Part shown: positions 24,359 through 36,141 of the stretch, in pieces | Position numbering within the stretch: position 1 is the stretch's first letter | How the letters are laid out: every line of letters starts with the position of its first letter | DNA from: Alnus glutinosa | Lineage: Eukaryota > Streptophyta > Magnoliopsida > Fagales > Betulaceae | DNA length: 64,000 nucleotides | Assembly: GCF_958979055.1 (NCBI RefSeq) | Contig: NC_084896.1 | Coordinates: forward strand, 23,632,501 to 23,696,500 | Direction: 5' to 3' | Translations under genes and position numbers: made by a program | Notes under the pieces: model-generated | Seen by the model: only the letters and a program-made list of their open reading frames with translations | What the model was told of the DNA's origin: nothing | The model's database searches: none

Positions 24359-27300
24359 ATGGATCTCGGCTGCTTGGACTTGTGCTGCGTCTCTGTGTCA
24401 GACAAGCAAGGCACTGAGGCTACCCTTTGCAGTTCGGAGAGCAGAGAAGACAGTATGAGCGAGAACTCCACGGCGAGCTCGAAGATCGGCAAGGTAAGAG
24501 CTTTTTTCTTTTCTTTTTTTCTCATTTTCAATATCAAGAAAATTTAAATCTTTATTTCTTTCTAGGTTTTGATTTCTTTTTCTATATCTTTAGTTTCACT
24601 TGCGGTTCCGTTTGGACTTAGAGTGAATTCAGATATATACATATATACATACACAAATATATATTCATAATATTTATATAGGCTGAAATTTAGTGAATTT
24701 AAAATTTTCACCAGAAATAACAGTTTTGGACTGTGTTGGTTTATCTTTACTTTTTCTGTATGGAATTCACGGAATACAATTCATTTCCATTTGATTTTTA
24801 TTTATTTATTTATTTTTTGGTTGTTTAACTGAATTTCAATATTGCATCAATGGCATGGTTGATGGGTGAATTCCAATGTAGTTGGTGTTTTTTTCCATAT
24901 TTTATATTGGATATGGGTTAACTTTTTGTTTTCTTTTGAATGCTAATGAATTCAAGATTGTCAATTGCCTTGAGGAAAAAGGTGTATTATGGAACAGATA
25001 TGGACAAGTCTACATCATTATAGTCTATACGTACTCCATGAATGTTGTAAGATGATGTCTTTTTGAATTGGCTTTCCTGGTTTATTAGTTGTTTTATATG
25101 TTACAAATTAGTGTTTACAAGACCATTTCTGCTTGGATATAGCCTCTGAATAAAGAAAAGGACTGCCTCCTTAGTCATTTCCATTGTTTCATCTATACAT
25201 GGGGATTGACAGTAAGTTACTTATGTTGGCAGATCTCCAAAATAATTGGGTATCTTAAAGTCTTCTTATTTTATTGGTGAAACTCAATACTTGGAATTCA
25301 ATGGATCCCCTGTTTTCTTAAGGAAGTACATAGTAATATGTGTTTAATCACCGCTTATTCTAAAAATTGAAGTCGATTGGCATGGATGAATTTAATCATT
25401 TAATTTATATTCTAACATTTTCCCTCACGTTGGGCTCAAATTCCTTCATAATAAGTGAGCCATACTATGAGGAATATTTAATAAAAATGGGAGGTGAGTG
25501 AGGGAGACAAGATTTGATCTTAGGACTTTTGCTCTGATACTATGTGAATCATCATTTATCCTAAAAGTTTAAATCGATAAAAATGAATGAATTTAATCAT
25601 TTAATTTATGTTCTAACAATATGGTAACACCGTATCTAGAGTCCTAAAGTAATTTGAGAGTGAGGAATATTAATTGTCTCTTTAACAGAATGATGATTCA
25701 TATTGGTCATATTAAGGTTCACTAAATCAAGGAACACCCCTGGGCTGTCCCATGATCTATATATCTTGGATGTTCAAAAATGGTCAATCTTCTACCGGTT
25801 AGGATAAATCTCTACTTGTGGATGTTATATTCACTTGAAGAGTTTCTTGCCATTTGTCACTCTAGTGATCCATCTTTTGGATATTTGTGGTTGACATATA
25901 CCATCGAGTTCTTCCCAATAGGCTAGTACTAGGGTGGTGGTGGTTATGGTGAAAGGGGAAAGCTAAGTGGAAAGCAGCTTAATGCATAAAATGATTCATC
26001 ATTCATGCCGGTCAACGCCATAATTTTTATGATGGCCTTTACACTAGACTCATAGTGCAAATTTCAGGCCTTTGAAAATTGAGCCGGTATTGGTTGATCT
26101 TGTATGCATGATTTTGTAATTGCATGAAATGCCTTGTCTTAGTCGAGATTATTTGCTAATTTTATTTGTTTATCCATTTTGGTTGAGTCTAATAAGTTTC
26201 TTTTACAAAAAAATAAAACTTTTTGAGTTTCCTCTTTTTGTGTTTGAATGGTGCAGAATAAATCGCCAAAAGAGACTGCGCAATCAACATCGAATATTCT
26301 TAACAAATTTACATCACAAATCAAGAAGCCTTCTCACCGCAAAAGTTCTCCTCTCAACTGGTTCCCGCGCAAAAAAGTGGACTCGTACTTAAAAAGAAAA
26401 ATAAAAATGCTGCAGGTTGTGCACGTATGATTTAATCTTCTGGCTGGATTAATTTTGTTTTTACCAAAATACTTATGTATCTACTTATTTTCAGGAAGTG
26501 GACGGCATGAATTTGACACTTGATGAGACTTTAGGTGATGCTAATCCACATTACTCAAGAGTTCTGAGAGAAAAGATGGCAGCAAGAGAAGCTGCACACA
26601 AGGCAATGGAGGCTCGAAAGGCTGCTCTGGTGGAAGCATCTTGGTGTCGAATACTACGAGCAGCCAGGTAATCTTTGCATACAATGGATGTGTATATTTT
26701 GATACTTGGTTTTCCATAGCACATAATCTTTGTTTTCTTATCATTTCAGGATCCAGAGCAAAGAGGCAGAAGACCAGTTGATGAAAGCAGAGAAGTCAGC
26801 AGCTGCAGCTTTTGAAGCAGCCACATCCATAGGAGTTACCATGTATGACATACCAAATTGCCCTAAGAAGCCTTGTCAAATAGAGACATCCTCTGTTAAT
26901 GGAGGAGGATCTGCTACACATAAAGTTACAGCATCTTTTGAAACTGCATTTGAGGTAGATATAGAAGTAGCTGCAGCAGTCAAAACTGCATTAATTAGGC
27001 TTGCAAATTGTGCTACTTTTAATAAAGACGAATTTGAAGAACTGCTGCGAAAAATCAATCAGAACCCAGATACAGGTGAAAATAATCAGGAATTATCGGA
27101 GTTTTCTTCGGAATGTGAATCAGAGTCTGGGTCAGAACTTGAAACTTCATCTGTAGACTTTGACTGTAAGCTGCAAGGTCCAGAGACGAGACAGAGGAAA
27201 AACAGGAAAAGGCTCTCCTTTGAAAGGTATAATAAAACAAAGCTCGTGGAGATGATGCTTGAGAGGCTCAGATGTTTGCAAGAAGATGAACTTTCTGCTC

Positions 27301-29245
27301 TTGCCACTATAGTTGCAACTTGTGGTTTAAATGCTGCCTTGGCTGAAGTTACAAATAGCAAGGCGCACGATCCAAGTGATTATAGCTCCAATCCAGCACC
27401 TAATTTTTCACGAAGAATTTCTTCTATGGGAGCAGGAAACCTTGAGATTTCCATGGATGCCCATAAAAGGAAGCAAGTTGAGTCAGAACTCCCAAGTCTT
27501 GACAAGTTTTTGGTTAAGCGCATGACGAAACTTGAAAAAGAGGTATGGGAAGCAAAAAATAGCAGAAAGAATGAGTCCGGAGAAGGAACTGGGAAGAATT
27601 CTGATAGAACTGCTGTTGGCGAGGTCAATTTAGATAATGATGTAGCTTCATCAGAGACCATTCCAGACTTGGGGAGTATTCTTTTAAAGCATTCTAGTAA
27701 GTTTGAGAAAGAGATTGAAGACGCAAAGAAGAAGTCAGGAAGAGATTTTGAAACTGATTATAAGAAGTTGCACAATGATAGAACTTCATCTGAAGCTGTT
27801 CCTGATCTAGGAACGATACTAATTAAGCACTGTTCAAGACTTGAAAAGGAAATTAAAGAGACCAAAAGGAATAATGGGAAAGCATTTGAGATGAATGGCA
27901 AAAAATTGGGAAGAGTGCAAAATGGGGCCGTTGGTCACACAGAAGAAGACGTTCCGGAAGTCCCCAGCTTAGATAAGTTCCTAGTGAAACGTGTCTCGAG
28001 ACTTGAAAAGGAGGTCCAAGAAGCAAAGAACAGAAGAAAAAATGAACCACGTAAAGGGGGCAGGGTCACTAACATGAAGACAAAATTTGATTCAATTGCT
28101 TCAGATGCACAACTGGACAAAATTGCATATTCTGATGGAGGAGTAGAGCAAAAAGAAAACATCGACTCAAATAATAAAATGTCTGCAGTTTCCAAGATGG
28201 AGCAAAAGGAATGTACTGGAGATACAGGTGAGTCTCCATTGCAGATTGGACAGGTGAATTTGAATGCTGGAGAATCACTTCGGCTTCAAGATGTGAAGAC
28301 TGAAACTGAAGAGAGAGAAGAAGATAGCCTAGACAAGATCTTGGTCAAGTCATTGCACAAGTTGGAAGGGGAAAAAATACAGACCTTGTCATTGGGAAGC
28401 AATTATGGAAGTCATCGCCACCAAAAGAAACAGGCAGGAAACAGTGTTACAGACTGTGAGAGCTTGGACAAAATTTTAGTAAAGCATGTTTCCAGACTGG
28501 AGAAAGAGAAAATGAGGTTCAGCTCAAAGGACGACGTAGTGAAGGTGAAGTCAAGTGAAACGAAAGCGCAATCGCACATGAATCAAGAAGGTGGTCTGGA
28601 CCAAATTTTGGTTAAACATAAATCAAGACTTGAGAGAGAAAAGCTAACTGCAGCTCAGCAACCAGATGACCAGATTAGGCTCCCTGCGGCTCGTAGAGAA
28701 GGAAGGGAGAGAGAGTTACAAGAAGCATGGGGAGGCTTAAGTTTAGGGAACTCCATGAAGCCCCATCTCTCGAAACTGGAAGAAGTGAATGTGACGTCAA
28801 GTGAAACGAAAGTGCAATCGCACATGAATCAAGAAGGTGGTCTGGAAAAGCTAACTGCAGCTCCGCAGCCAGATGGCCAGATAAGGCTCTCTGTGTCTCG
28901 TAGACAAGCAAGGGAGAGAGAGTTACAAGAAGCATGGGGTGGCTTAAGTTTAGGGAACTCCATGAAGCCCCATCTCTCGAAACTGGAACAAGATAAGGTA
29001 GGTTCTTTCATTCTTGCTCAACGAAATGCTTGCAATTCTTCGCATAATTTTTGCTTCTGGGATTTTCATTTCACTCTGTTCCTGCAAGTTTCAAAGCATA
29101 CTTGCATTAAGTCACATTTGTATTTATTTTCTAATTCTTCTTGGTTCCTCCTTTTAAGTAGTGTTTTTTTTTTTTTTTCCATTTTGTGTAGGCTGCTTGG
29201 AGAAAAGCTGAGGACGAGGAAAGGAGAGCTATCAAGGACATGTAG
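24359..29245 (+). CDS. Plant protein of unknown function with seven SLDK-LVK-LEKE repeats
   Basis: Five exons: 24359-24493, 26257-26415, 26495-26667, 26750-28997 and 29192-29245. All splice sites are GT-AG and the joined frame gives 922 residues ending in KDM. I do not recognise a named family. The N-terminus is Cys-rich (MDLGCLDLCCVSV). Exons 2-4 are basic and helix-prone (REKMAAREAAHKAMEARKAA), probably coiled coil. The middle has an acidic linker and the segment LQEDELSALATIVATCGLNAAL. The C-terminal two thirds carry about seven spaced copies of a motif close to SLDKFLVKRVSRLEKEV, each followed by a charged tail. Near the end a roughly 80-residue block ending MKPHLSKLE is duplicated in tandem. 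Without a catalytic motif, a scaffolding or cytoskeletal role is only a guess. The gene is tail-to-tail with kinase B. Reading through the last donor would add residues with no repeat character, so the spliced end is preferred. Confidence 0.85.
28546..28996 (+). repeat. Tandem duplication within exon 4 of the repeat-protein gene
   Basis: The segment beginning TCAAGTGAAACGAAAG near 28550 is repeated from about 28797. Both copies encode SSETK, QSHMNQEGGL and ELQEAWGGLSLGNSMKPHL. The second copy lacks the LVK-motif part (DQILVKHKSRLERE). The near identity suggests a recent event. Confidence 0.85.
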
Positions 29246-29949
29246 CTTTTTTTAATCAATTTCATATTAGTCGGTGCTCTCTTCATTACATTCATTCTTC
29301 AGTGATCAACTTGTAAAAATAGGATTTCTTTTTTGTTTTTGAATTTATTTTCAATGATCTGTGTTGAAACTGCTAATGATTGTATTACAATATCTGTTCA
29401 GAACTGTTTTATAAGAACGGATAGGATATGGAGCTGGAAGAGAACCCTTGCTTGAAATTATGAGTGTTTTGCCTCTTAAGTCACCCTTTCTATGGTAAGA
29501 TATAGGCAGGGTGATTTGCTTCATAAGAGACATATGCATGTGATACTTTCACTGTTATGATTAGAAATTATGAGTCTCTCTGTCTTTTTTACAAGTTGTG
29601 AATGAAAGACCAGCAAGGTCATTCACATTCACAAGAATCACAACGGCATTGGTCACACCAACTTTCTGTGGCCTATTTTGGTTAAAATGGTGATACTGAT
29701 TCAGGAAACCGGTTTTGATTGCTAATTTGAACGGTTATTTGCGTTTCTATTATTGTTCTGAGATTTTAGTGTTACAATGCATATTTTTTCCAGGGTCTCT
29801 TGGAGTTCTATGACCCATTATTTGCTTCAGGTGGTTGTTTATGATGTAGAACTGTGTATTTTTTGGGATTAGTGTGTTAAAGATTTGTATTTGTTGCCAG
29901 TTTATCTTAATGGACATTTCAATGCCGTCCCTCCTCTCTCAATTTGTCC
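29246..29949. other. 3' flank of the repeat-protein gene
   Basis: AT-rich and likely includes its 3' UTR. Nothing else recognised before the duplicated block that carries kinase B. Confidence 0.5.
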
Positions 29950-30165
29950 TTTAAAAGATGGTTCTATTTGTGTTGAACCAGTAAATTACTGATATCAAGG
30001 GAACTTCATGCCAGGAGAAAGCCATGTGTGAGGCTAATAGTAATCATGAACTTTCCTTTTGCAGTATGATAAGAAGCAAAACTTAATTGATGAAACACAT
30101 TTATATATTTGTCTCTCTCAATTATTTAATATACATTTTAGAGAGCAATAAACCAAAGACTAGAC

Positions 30166-31437
30166 TTAACCAACAAAATACTTGCTGTCCTCTGCCATAC
30201 CCAGAAAATACATTACGGCACTGCTGCCTCCAAACTGATGCAACTGAGGAGAGCCACAGGAGGATGACGCCGAATCTGTCGAGGAGAACGAACACCAGCC
30301 AGGCGGTGGCAAGGAAGCAGATGGGTCTAGCGATTGCTCTGAATTCTGATCACAAGGCGTAAAGGAGCACCAACCCGGCGGAGGTAAGGAAGCAGATGGA
30401 CCCAGCGATTGCTCTGAATTCTGATCACTAGGTGTAAATGAGCACCAACCCGGCGGAGGCAAGGAAGCAGATGGAGCCTGCGATTGCTCTGAATTCTGAT
30501 CACTAGGCGTAAAGGAGCACCAACCCGGCGGACGCAGGCCCAAGGAATGGTTCAAGGACGATGGACTGAAATCCCAAGGGCTTTTCGGAGATACCGGTGG
30601 GTCAGGAGTCGTCCCATACACAGGCTTAGAAACAAAAGGATGATTCAGAAGCATCTCGGCCGTCCACCTCTCACTGGGGTCTATTGCAAAACACTTTCTC
30701 AAGAAGTCCTTCCCATCCTCGGAGAGCCCTTCAGGTATTCCAGGCGATTGTTGGACAACCGCAAGCCGAAGTTTCAGGGCGGTCAGATTCCGATACTTCC
30801 ACAGAGCAGGCTTCCCAGTAACCATCTCAACCAGAATGCAACCGAGCGACCATATGTCTAACGGTGCCCCAATCTCACCATGAGCAACTGACTCCGGCGA
30901 CATGTAGAAAGGGGTGCCCCGAAAATTAAACCTCAAAAATCCCATGTCTTCATTATAGTGTCGAACTTCCTTGACAAGCCCAAAGTCGGCGATCTTAAGC
31001 CGATCATCATTTAGCTCTCCTTCACCAGGAAAGACCAAGATATTACTGGGTTTGAGATCACAGTGAACCATACCCATTTCATGCACAGAACAGAGACCCC
31101 GGAGGATCATACGCACGTAGCGGCGAATATCCCACTCGCCCAAACCCGAATCTTTCTTGATCAAATCTTCAAGCGTACCTCCCGCAGCATATTCAAGAAG
31201 CAGATTATAATTGGGTCCGTTATCGTCTTCGAAGGTGAGTGTACTCCCAAGGCAGGAAACAATCTCCGGACAACCGCGCAGTTGCGCCAACACTCTTTCC
31301 TCCAACCGGAGGGAGAAGGACTTCGCAAGAGGACACGTCTTAACGGCGATGGGTGGAGCCGTGGGGTCTGTGGGTTCGGCCAAAAACACCGTGCCGTACG
31401 TTCCCCTGCCAAGAACGCGCCGTTTGATCCACCCCAT
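30166..31437 (-). CDS. MAPKKK-type Ser/Thr protein kinase, copy B
   Basis: Single exon, 423 residues, same start (MGWIKRR) and end (EDSKYFVG) as copy A. All kinase landmarks are intact: GRGTYGTVF glycine loop (Lys11 of copy A is Arg here), Lys33, HCDLKPSN, DFG and SPE. Changes in the domain are scattered substitutions with no frame damage, so both copies look functional. The tail has four PPGWCSF units against five in copy A; the first reads LRPPGWCSF. About 200 bp of 5' flank is shared with copy A but without the MITE, so the two promoters may differ. The gene is read towards the repeat-protein gene, tail-to-tail. MAPKKK17/18-like assignment is by family knowledge. Confidence 0.9.
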   Translation of the reverse strand: MGWIKRRVLGRGTYGTVFLAEPTDPTAPPIAVKTCPLAKSFSLRLEERVLAQLRGCPEIVSCLGSTLTFEDDNGPNYNLLLEYAAGGTLEDLIKKDSGLGEWDIRRYVRMILRGLCSVHEMGMVHCDLKPSNILVFPGEGELNDDRLKIADFGLVKEVRHYNEDMGFLRFNFRGTPFYMSPESVAHGEIGAPLDIWSLGCILVEMVTGKPALWKYRNLTALKLRLAVVQQSPGIPEGLSEDGKDFLRKCFAIDPSERWTAEMLLNHPFVSKPVYGTTPDPPVSPKSPWDFSPSSLNHSLGLRPPGWCSFTPSDQNSEQSQAPSASLPPPGWCSFTPSDQNSEQSLGPSASLPPPGWCSFTPCDQNSEQSLDPSASLPPPGWCSFSSTDSASSSCGSPQLHQFGGSSAVMYFLGMAEDSKYFVG

Positions 31438-32338
31438 GAAAATTTGAACGGAGAAGGGTAAAGATCGAGTGAAGAGTGAGGAGTGAAAAGTGAAGAAGGA
31501 ATGAATGTGTTAAGGAAACAAGCCGAAACCTGCCTCGCAAGTTTTGCCAGCTACGTACGGACTTGGGCCAATTTTTATTGGCCCGCAGATTTACCGGCAC
31601 CGCCTTGTGCAACAATCCTTTTTTCCTTTCGTTTTGGAAATGTGTTGACCTAATCTCTTTAACGGTAATTTTTCTCACCAGTGTCCAACTTCGCCTTGGA
31701 AGTGTGGGCAATTACCCCATAGAGGTGGGGATAAAAAAATAGCTTAAAAAGTGGGAGTCTCCTTAAAAGAAAAGCCTATATATAGGTTATTTAAAGTAAG
31801 AAAAAAAAAGTGCATATAATTCTGTACAAATTTGGCAAAGCCTAAAAGAGGCTTTTATATTCGTAGCTCACACACTTTGGAGTTTGTACCACTATTGTTA
31901 TGTTAGCACCCTTTTTTTTTTGTCTTTTTCTTTTCTTTTTCTTTTTTTGGTCTTAATTTTTTTTAGAAAAAAAATTAAATTTAGTGTTTTCTTCATGCAA
32001 TATATTTAGTCTCTATATTTTTAATTTTAACAATTAGGTTTTTAGGTGGTCTTTGGGTTTCAAATAGGTTATTTTGTTTCTTCAAAAAAAAAAATATACA
32101 AAAAAAAAGGTTATTTTGTCAACCTATTGTTTAATTAATAGTATACCATGTCAAACCAATTAATTAATGCTACACAACTCTCATTTAATATGTTATATGC
32201 CAATTGTATGTGGCACATGACACAATTGGGTACTATTACATGCCACAATTTTATTTTACAATGTTGAGGTGGTCATCCCAATTAATTTATTTTTTTTCAC
32301 AATGACTAATCTAAGAATTAGTTGATTTGCCATGTTAA

Positions 32339-32449
32339 TATATATATATTTTGGACATGTCCACACAAGAAGGGGGAAGGAGATTCGAACTAATGACCTT
32401 CGCTTTATGAGGTATGATTCTCAGTCGATTGAGCTACCATTTGGGGACA
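32339..32449 (-). mobile_element. tRNA-derived SINE with 14-bp target duplication, only in arm B
   Basis: On the minus strand the element begins with a Pol III A-box-like word TAGCTCAATCGACTGAG and a B-box word AGTTCGAATCTCC about 40 bases later. It ends in an A/T-rich tail after GTGTGGACATGTCC. The flanks ATTTGCCATGTTAA (32325-32338) and ATTTGCAATGTTAA (32450-32463) are a target duplication with one mismatch. Arm A near 5590 has the unfilled site. Length about 111 bp. Confidence 0.85.
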
Positions 32450-32938
32450 ATTTGCAATGTTAACATTGTGAGATAATTGTGAAATAAAAATATAGTTTCT
32501 AACATTGCTTAGAGCATCCTAGTAAACTCACCAAAATAACTATAAAATTGTTTTGGTGAGCCAAATTACTAAAAATCACAAAAAATATCCCCCATATCCT
32601 CAGCTAAATAGTGATTTTTGTTTGGCGAGTACCGTTCTCCCACCAAAAGAATAAAAAATAATAAAATATCTTCTTCATTTTATTTATTTCCTTTTCACAC
32701 CCAAAAAGCAAACATTCATTTTCGTTTTTCAGCTTGGACGATTCTCTGCTCGGACGCATATGACATTTTTAAAAAAATATAACCTATAGGAAAAGATAAC
32801 ACGAATTACCACCTTAGGACACATTGTGATTTTCCTTTCTTTTCTCTTTCTTTTAACAAAAATAAAAATAAAAATAAAAAGTTTTTGCTACTTTTATCCA
32901 TTAATTAAATGTCTATTAAATTGATTAAGCATTTTTCA

Positions 32939-33236
32939 TCATGACTGTTGGTTTCATTACCTGGTAATCAAATTAATTTCTCGATTCATGAATTAAATCA
33001 ATATTTGTAAAAATAAAATAATAATTATTGATTTTTACTATCTCATCACACAGTTGTATAAGAGTATAACTAGATTACATTACTCTTTGTATAAATGCCA
33101 CTAAGTTGAAGAGAGAGAGAAAAACGCTTCTATTTTTGAATTCTGACGGCGTTTTTTGAAAAGCATCCCTCAAAAGAACAAAATAGAAAAAAGAATGCCG
33201 TTATTTTTAACATTTTCCGTTGATGGTCAACCAAAA
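32939..33236. other. About 300 bp present only in arm B
   Basis: Arm A passes directly from the equivalent of AAATTGATTAA to AAACATTTATC, whereas arm B has this block between them, flanked by AGCATTT and AACATTT. It may be an insertion with a short imperfect target duplication or a deletion from arm A. Part of it (33035-33085) resembles the inner motif of the MITE at 58578-58752. Confidence 0.5.
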
Positions 33237-33400
33237 CACAAACATTTATCTATTGCGATTGCGACGCCTACATGTCAATAAAAAAACGCTGACAATTTTT
33301 TTCGTGGCTATTTTTTATTTTTTATTTTTTTATTTTAGCAATTCAGTTTTTTTGAAGTGAACTTATTCTATTAATTATTACTATCTCACCTACTATCTAT

Positions 33401-33876
33401 TAATTTTTCACGTTTGGTTTTACATTCTTTTAAATGGATTTTAAAATTATTATTAAATTTGAGATTAATCTTATGGTAATTTTAAAAGTTACCGACCTCC
33501 AATACGCCAAAAAAAAGAAAAAAAAAAAAACTCAACAAAGATGACCTTACACTAGTGACCCAATTTGATGGTCCTCCTAATATTGTTTTATTTTTATGTT
33601 TTTAATAGTATTTTGTTTTTTTTTTAAAAAAAAAAAAGAACCCAAAACAAAAGACAGGAAAAAAAGAATTTAACAAAACCTAAATTTATTAATATAACCT
33701 TTTATGATAGGAGAGATATATGCTTAAGAGAAATGTCAGATACATTGCTACTCTTGTACTGGCAAATGTACATTTCTAATTCAAAATTCAAAAGTAATTC
33801 ATATAAAATTTAATAATTATTTTTACTATCACTTTAAAAAGTATGCACTTAAGACCTAGAGAGTGTGAGAGTGACC
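33401..33876. other. Intergenic, low complexity
   Basis: AT-rich with several A and T runs; nothing recognised. Confidence 0.4.
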
Positions 33877-34552
33877 GTAAATACACATAACCCCTTCAAA
33901 CTACCACCTCATTATCAATGTCCCCCCAAACCACCAATTGTGTCAATGTCCCCTCCTAAAGTACCAAAAACTGTCAATGTCCCCCTAATGACAAAAATAC
34001 CCTTCATAAAATTATTAAAATAAAATAAAAACTAAAAAAATAATTTAAAAAATATAAAATAACCAAAATTTATACAAAAATAATAATAAAAAATTAAAAA
34101 CTGGTTTTTTTTTTCCTTTTTTTTTTGTTAAAACAAATTATTTTTGTAAGTTTCAGTTATTTTTTCGTTTGGTTTTTTTTTTTTTAAAAAAAAAAAATCA
34201 TTCTTTTTCATTTTTTTAATTTAATAAAAAACTGGTTTTTCCTTTTTCTTTTCGTTTTTTTTTTTTAAAAAAAAAAACTTTCTTTTTCATTTTTTTTAAA
34301 TTTTTTTTCGTTTTTTATTTAATTTATTTAATTTGTTTTTTTAAAAAATAATTTTTTAGTTTTTATTTTTTTTTCGAATTTATAAGGACATTTTTGTCTT
34401 ATAAAAAAATTTAGAGTTATTTTTGTCTTTTTGTTGGTATTACGGGGGATATTAACATTTTTTGATAGTTTAAGGGGGACAATTGACACAATTGGTTGTT
34501 TGGGGGTATATTGACAATTGAGTAGTAGTTTGAGGGGGATATGTATATTTTT
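33877..34552. mobile_element. Long terminal-inverted-repeat MITE
   Basis: The left end reads ACATAACCCCTTCAAACTAC and the reverse complement of the right end reads ACATATCCCCCTCAAACTAC. Pairing continues through CCAATTGTGTCAAT for at least 110 bp. The centre is A/T homopolymer-rich without coding capacity. Long inverted repeats suggest a Mutator-like deletion derivative. Confidence 0.7.
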
Positions 34553-35342
34553 TCCCTTTATTTAATTAGTATTTTGAAATTACAAAAAAAAAATATCCTT
34601 TTTTTTAAAAAAAAAATTAATACCTAACAAAAAGCATGGAACACGTGTCATAATCTCCAGCCCAAGCCGAATGCTCTACAAATGCGCGTAGCAGGCTGGG
34701 AGCAACAATCACTCTGTATTTCTAATTTGCTCCGTATTTTGCGCTTTTGAGAAGTTCTACAACATTCTTCTTCCCGTGCATAAACAAAACCGCATTTCAC
34801 TATCGGTGTTCATCGGAATCGCTGTTGTCACCCATCGTCTAAAAACGATTACAATTTCACAATCACTGGCTGGGTTCGTCGAAAGCCATTTCGTCGGAGG
34901 CTGTGGTTTCGAGGTTGGGTGAATTTTTCATCATTTTTCTTTTGAATGTTGTAAATTCTTGATTTGTGTCTCATGATTCTGGGTTTTGGCGGAAAAGGGT
35001 TTGTGATTTGTGTGGGTGATCATTTTGGATTGTGTGTGATTGATAAAAATACACTCTTTCTTCCTCTCTACACCGCCTCCCCACCCCCTTCCTCCGTAAG
35101 ACCCGTCGTTTTGGCCCTCAGAGGCTACAAGCGCCTCTACATGGTCTGCATCCAAGCCGTACCGAGCCGACTCGGACACTCGGACCTTGTCAATAAATCA
35201 AGAAAATGAAACTTATTTAATTATTACACTAATTAATTAATTAATTAATTATTATTTTTATTATTAATTAGAAACTTCCGCTTCAAGTTTCCAGGGTTTT
35301 CCTCTGGAATTAAGGCCGTATAAACTTTCGAAACTTCTGCTC
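34553..35342. other. Region before the DREB2 array
   Basis: 34620-35200 is less AT-rich and contains ACACGTGTC at 34640. The 34700-34990 part looks like a 5' leader ending in a possible splice donor, but I found no exon continuing from it. It may be a leftover promoter of the ancestral DREB2 gene. Confidence 0.35.
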
Positions 35343-35685
35343 CAAGTTTCCAACCATCACGTTTATATCCCCAGCTACAAAGGCTTCAAAATAGTTTGAT
35401 GTAGTGGCAGAATCAGAATATGCCGGAGTTTCTGTCAAACAGATGATTGATGAGGTCGTGGCTAAACAATCATCTGGAAAGTTGAGGCGGACACAAGAAC
35501 CATACATTGCTCTTGCAGCTTTATCATAAGACAAGGTAACATCAACAACATTTTCAAAATTACCAAGCTAGAGCCTTTTTCCCTTTGGCTCACGAATTTC
35601 AACAACCCATTTACCCCATGTCCTCTGCCTAACACCTCTGTACTTAAATGATGAGTTCTCATAACCCCTCTTTCCTTTCATACAA
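35343..35685 (-). pseudogene. DREB2-type AP2/ERF fragment, antisense piece of unit 1
   Basis: The minus strand encodes the middle of an AP2 domain and what follows: NSSFKY, a damaged [45 protein letters not shown] and a Ser/Thr-rich tail. It lacks the N-terminal basic region and the C-terminal activation region. It matches the antisense piece at 36661-37005 closely. Frame is broken between WGKWV and the rest. Confidence 0.75.
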
Positions 35686-36141
35686 TTGTTCCTCTCCGCC
35701 CCCTTCTGCCCACCCTTAAGTGCCTGGTGCCCCCACCAGCTTCCCTGCTCTGGTTGCTTTTTTGTTTGGGTGTTTGGAGGTCAAATCTACTGCTACCCAC
35801 CATCATTCACACGCCTCTCCACCACCTTCTCCGATTTACGCTCTTCCATTCTCTAGCCGCTAATCTTTGGCTTTGGAACAGGCTGGGTTAAGCTTGCCCA
35901 TTCTATTCGAGATAACTTCTTTGAATTATTCCCAGCTATCAGTTAAATCAAACATTTGGGTAGCTTCTATGATTCTGCTATTGTGCTCTGTATTGTGCGG
36001 TTGTGGGGTTGGGCTTAGGCTTTTGTTGCAATTGATTGTTGCTTTTTTTTTTTTTCCCTTGTACAATAGTATTGAACAATCTGTGTAGAAATTTTCAAAG
36101 GTCCAGGTGCTGACTTGATGTCTCTGCCTTAGTTGTTGTAG

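Larger units (their letters stand above)
29950..33400 (-). repeat. Inverted segmental duplication, arm B (with kinase B)
   Basis: Reverse complement of arm A (about 5030-8224). Homology can be traced from the kinase 3' flank (near 29960, TGTTGAACCAGTAAA) through the gene and promoter (31440-31740) to the distal block around 33240-33395. Arm B holds a SINE at 32339-32449 and about 300 bp of extra sequence at 32939-33236 that arm A lacks. Confidence 0.85.

Noticed and set aside
28998-29255. Unspliced extension of exon 4 of the repeat protein
   Set aside because: A good GT donor at 28998 and an AG acceptor before 29192 give a short exon ending in RRAIKDM that fits the basic helical character. 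The unspliced reading is hydrophobic and Ser/Phe-rich.
31063-31461. Open frame on the opposite strand of kinase B
   Set aside because: It is the antisense shadow of the kinase coding region; a matching shadow occurs opposite kinase A.
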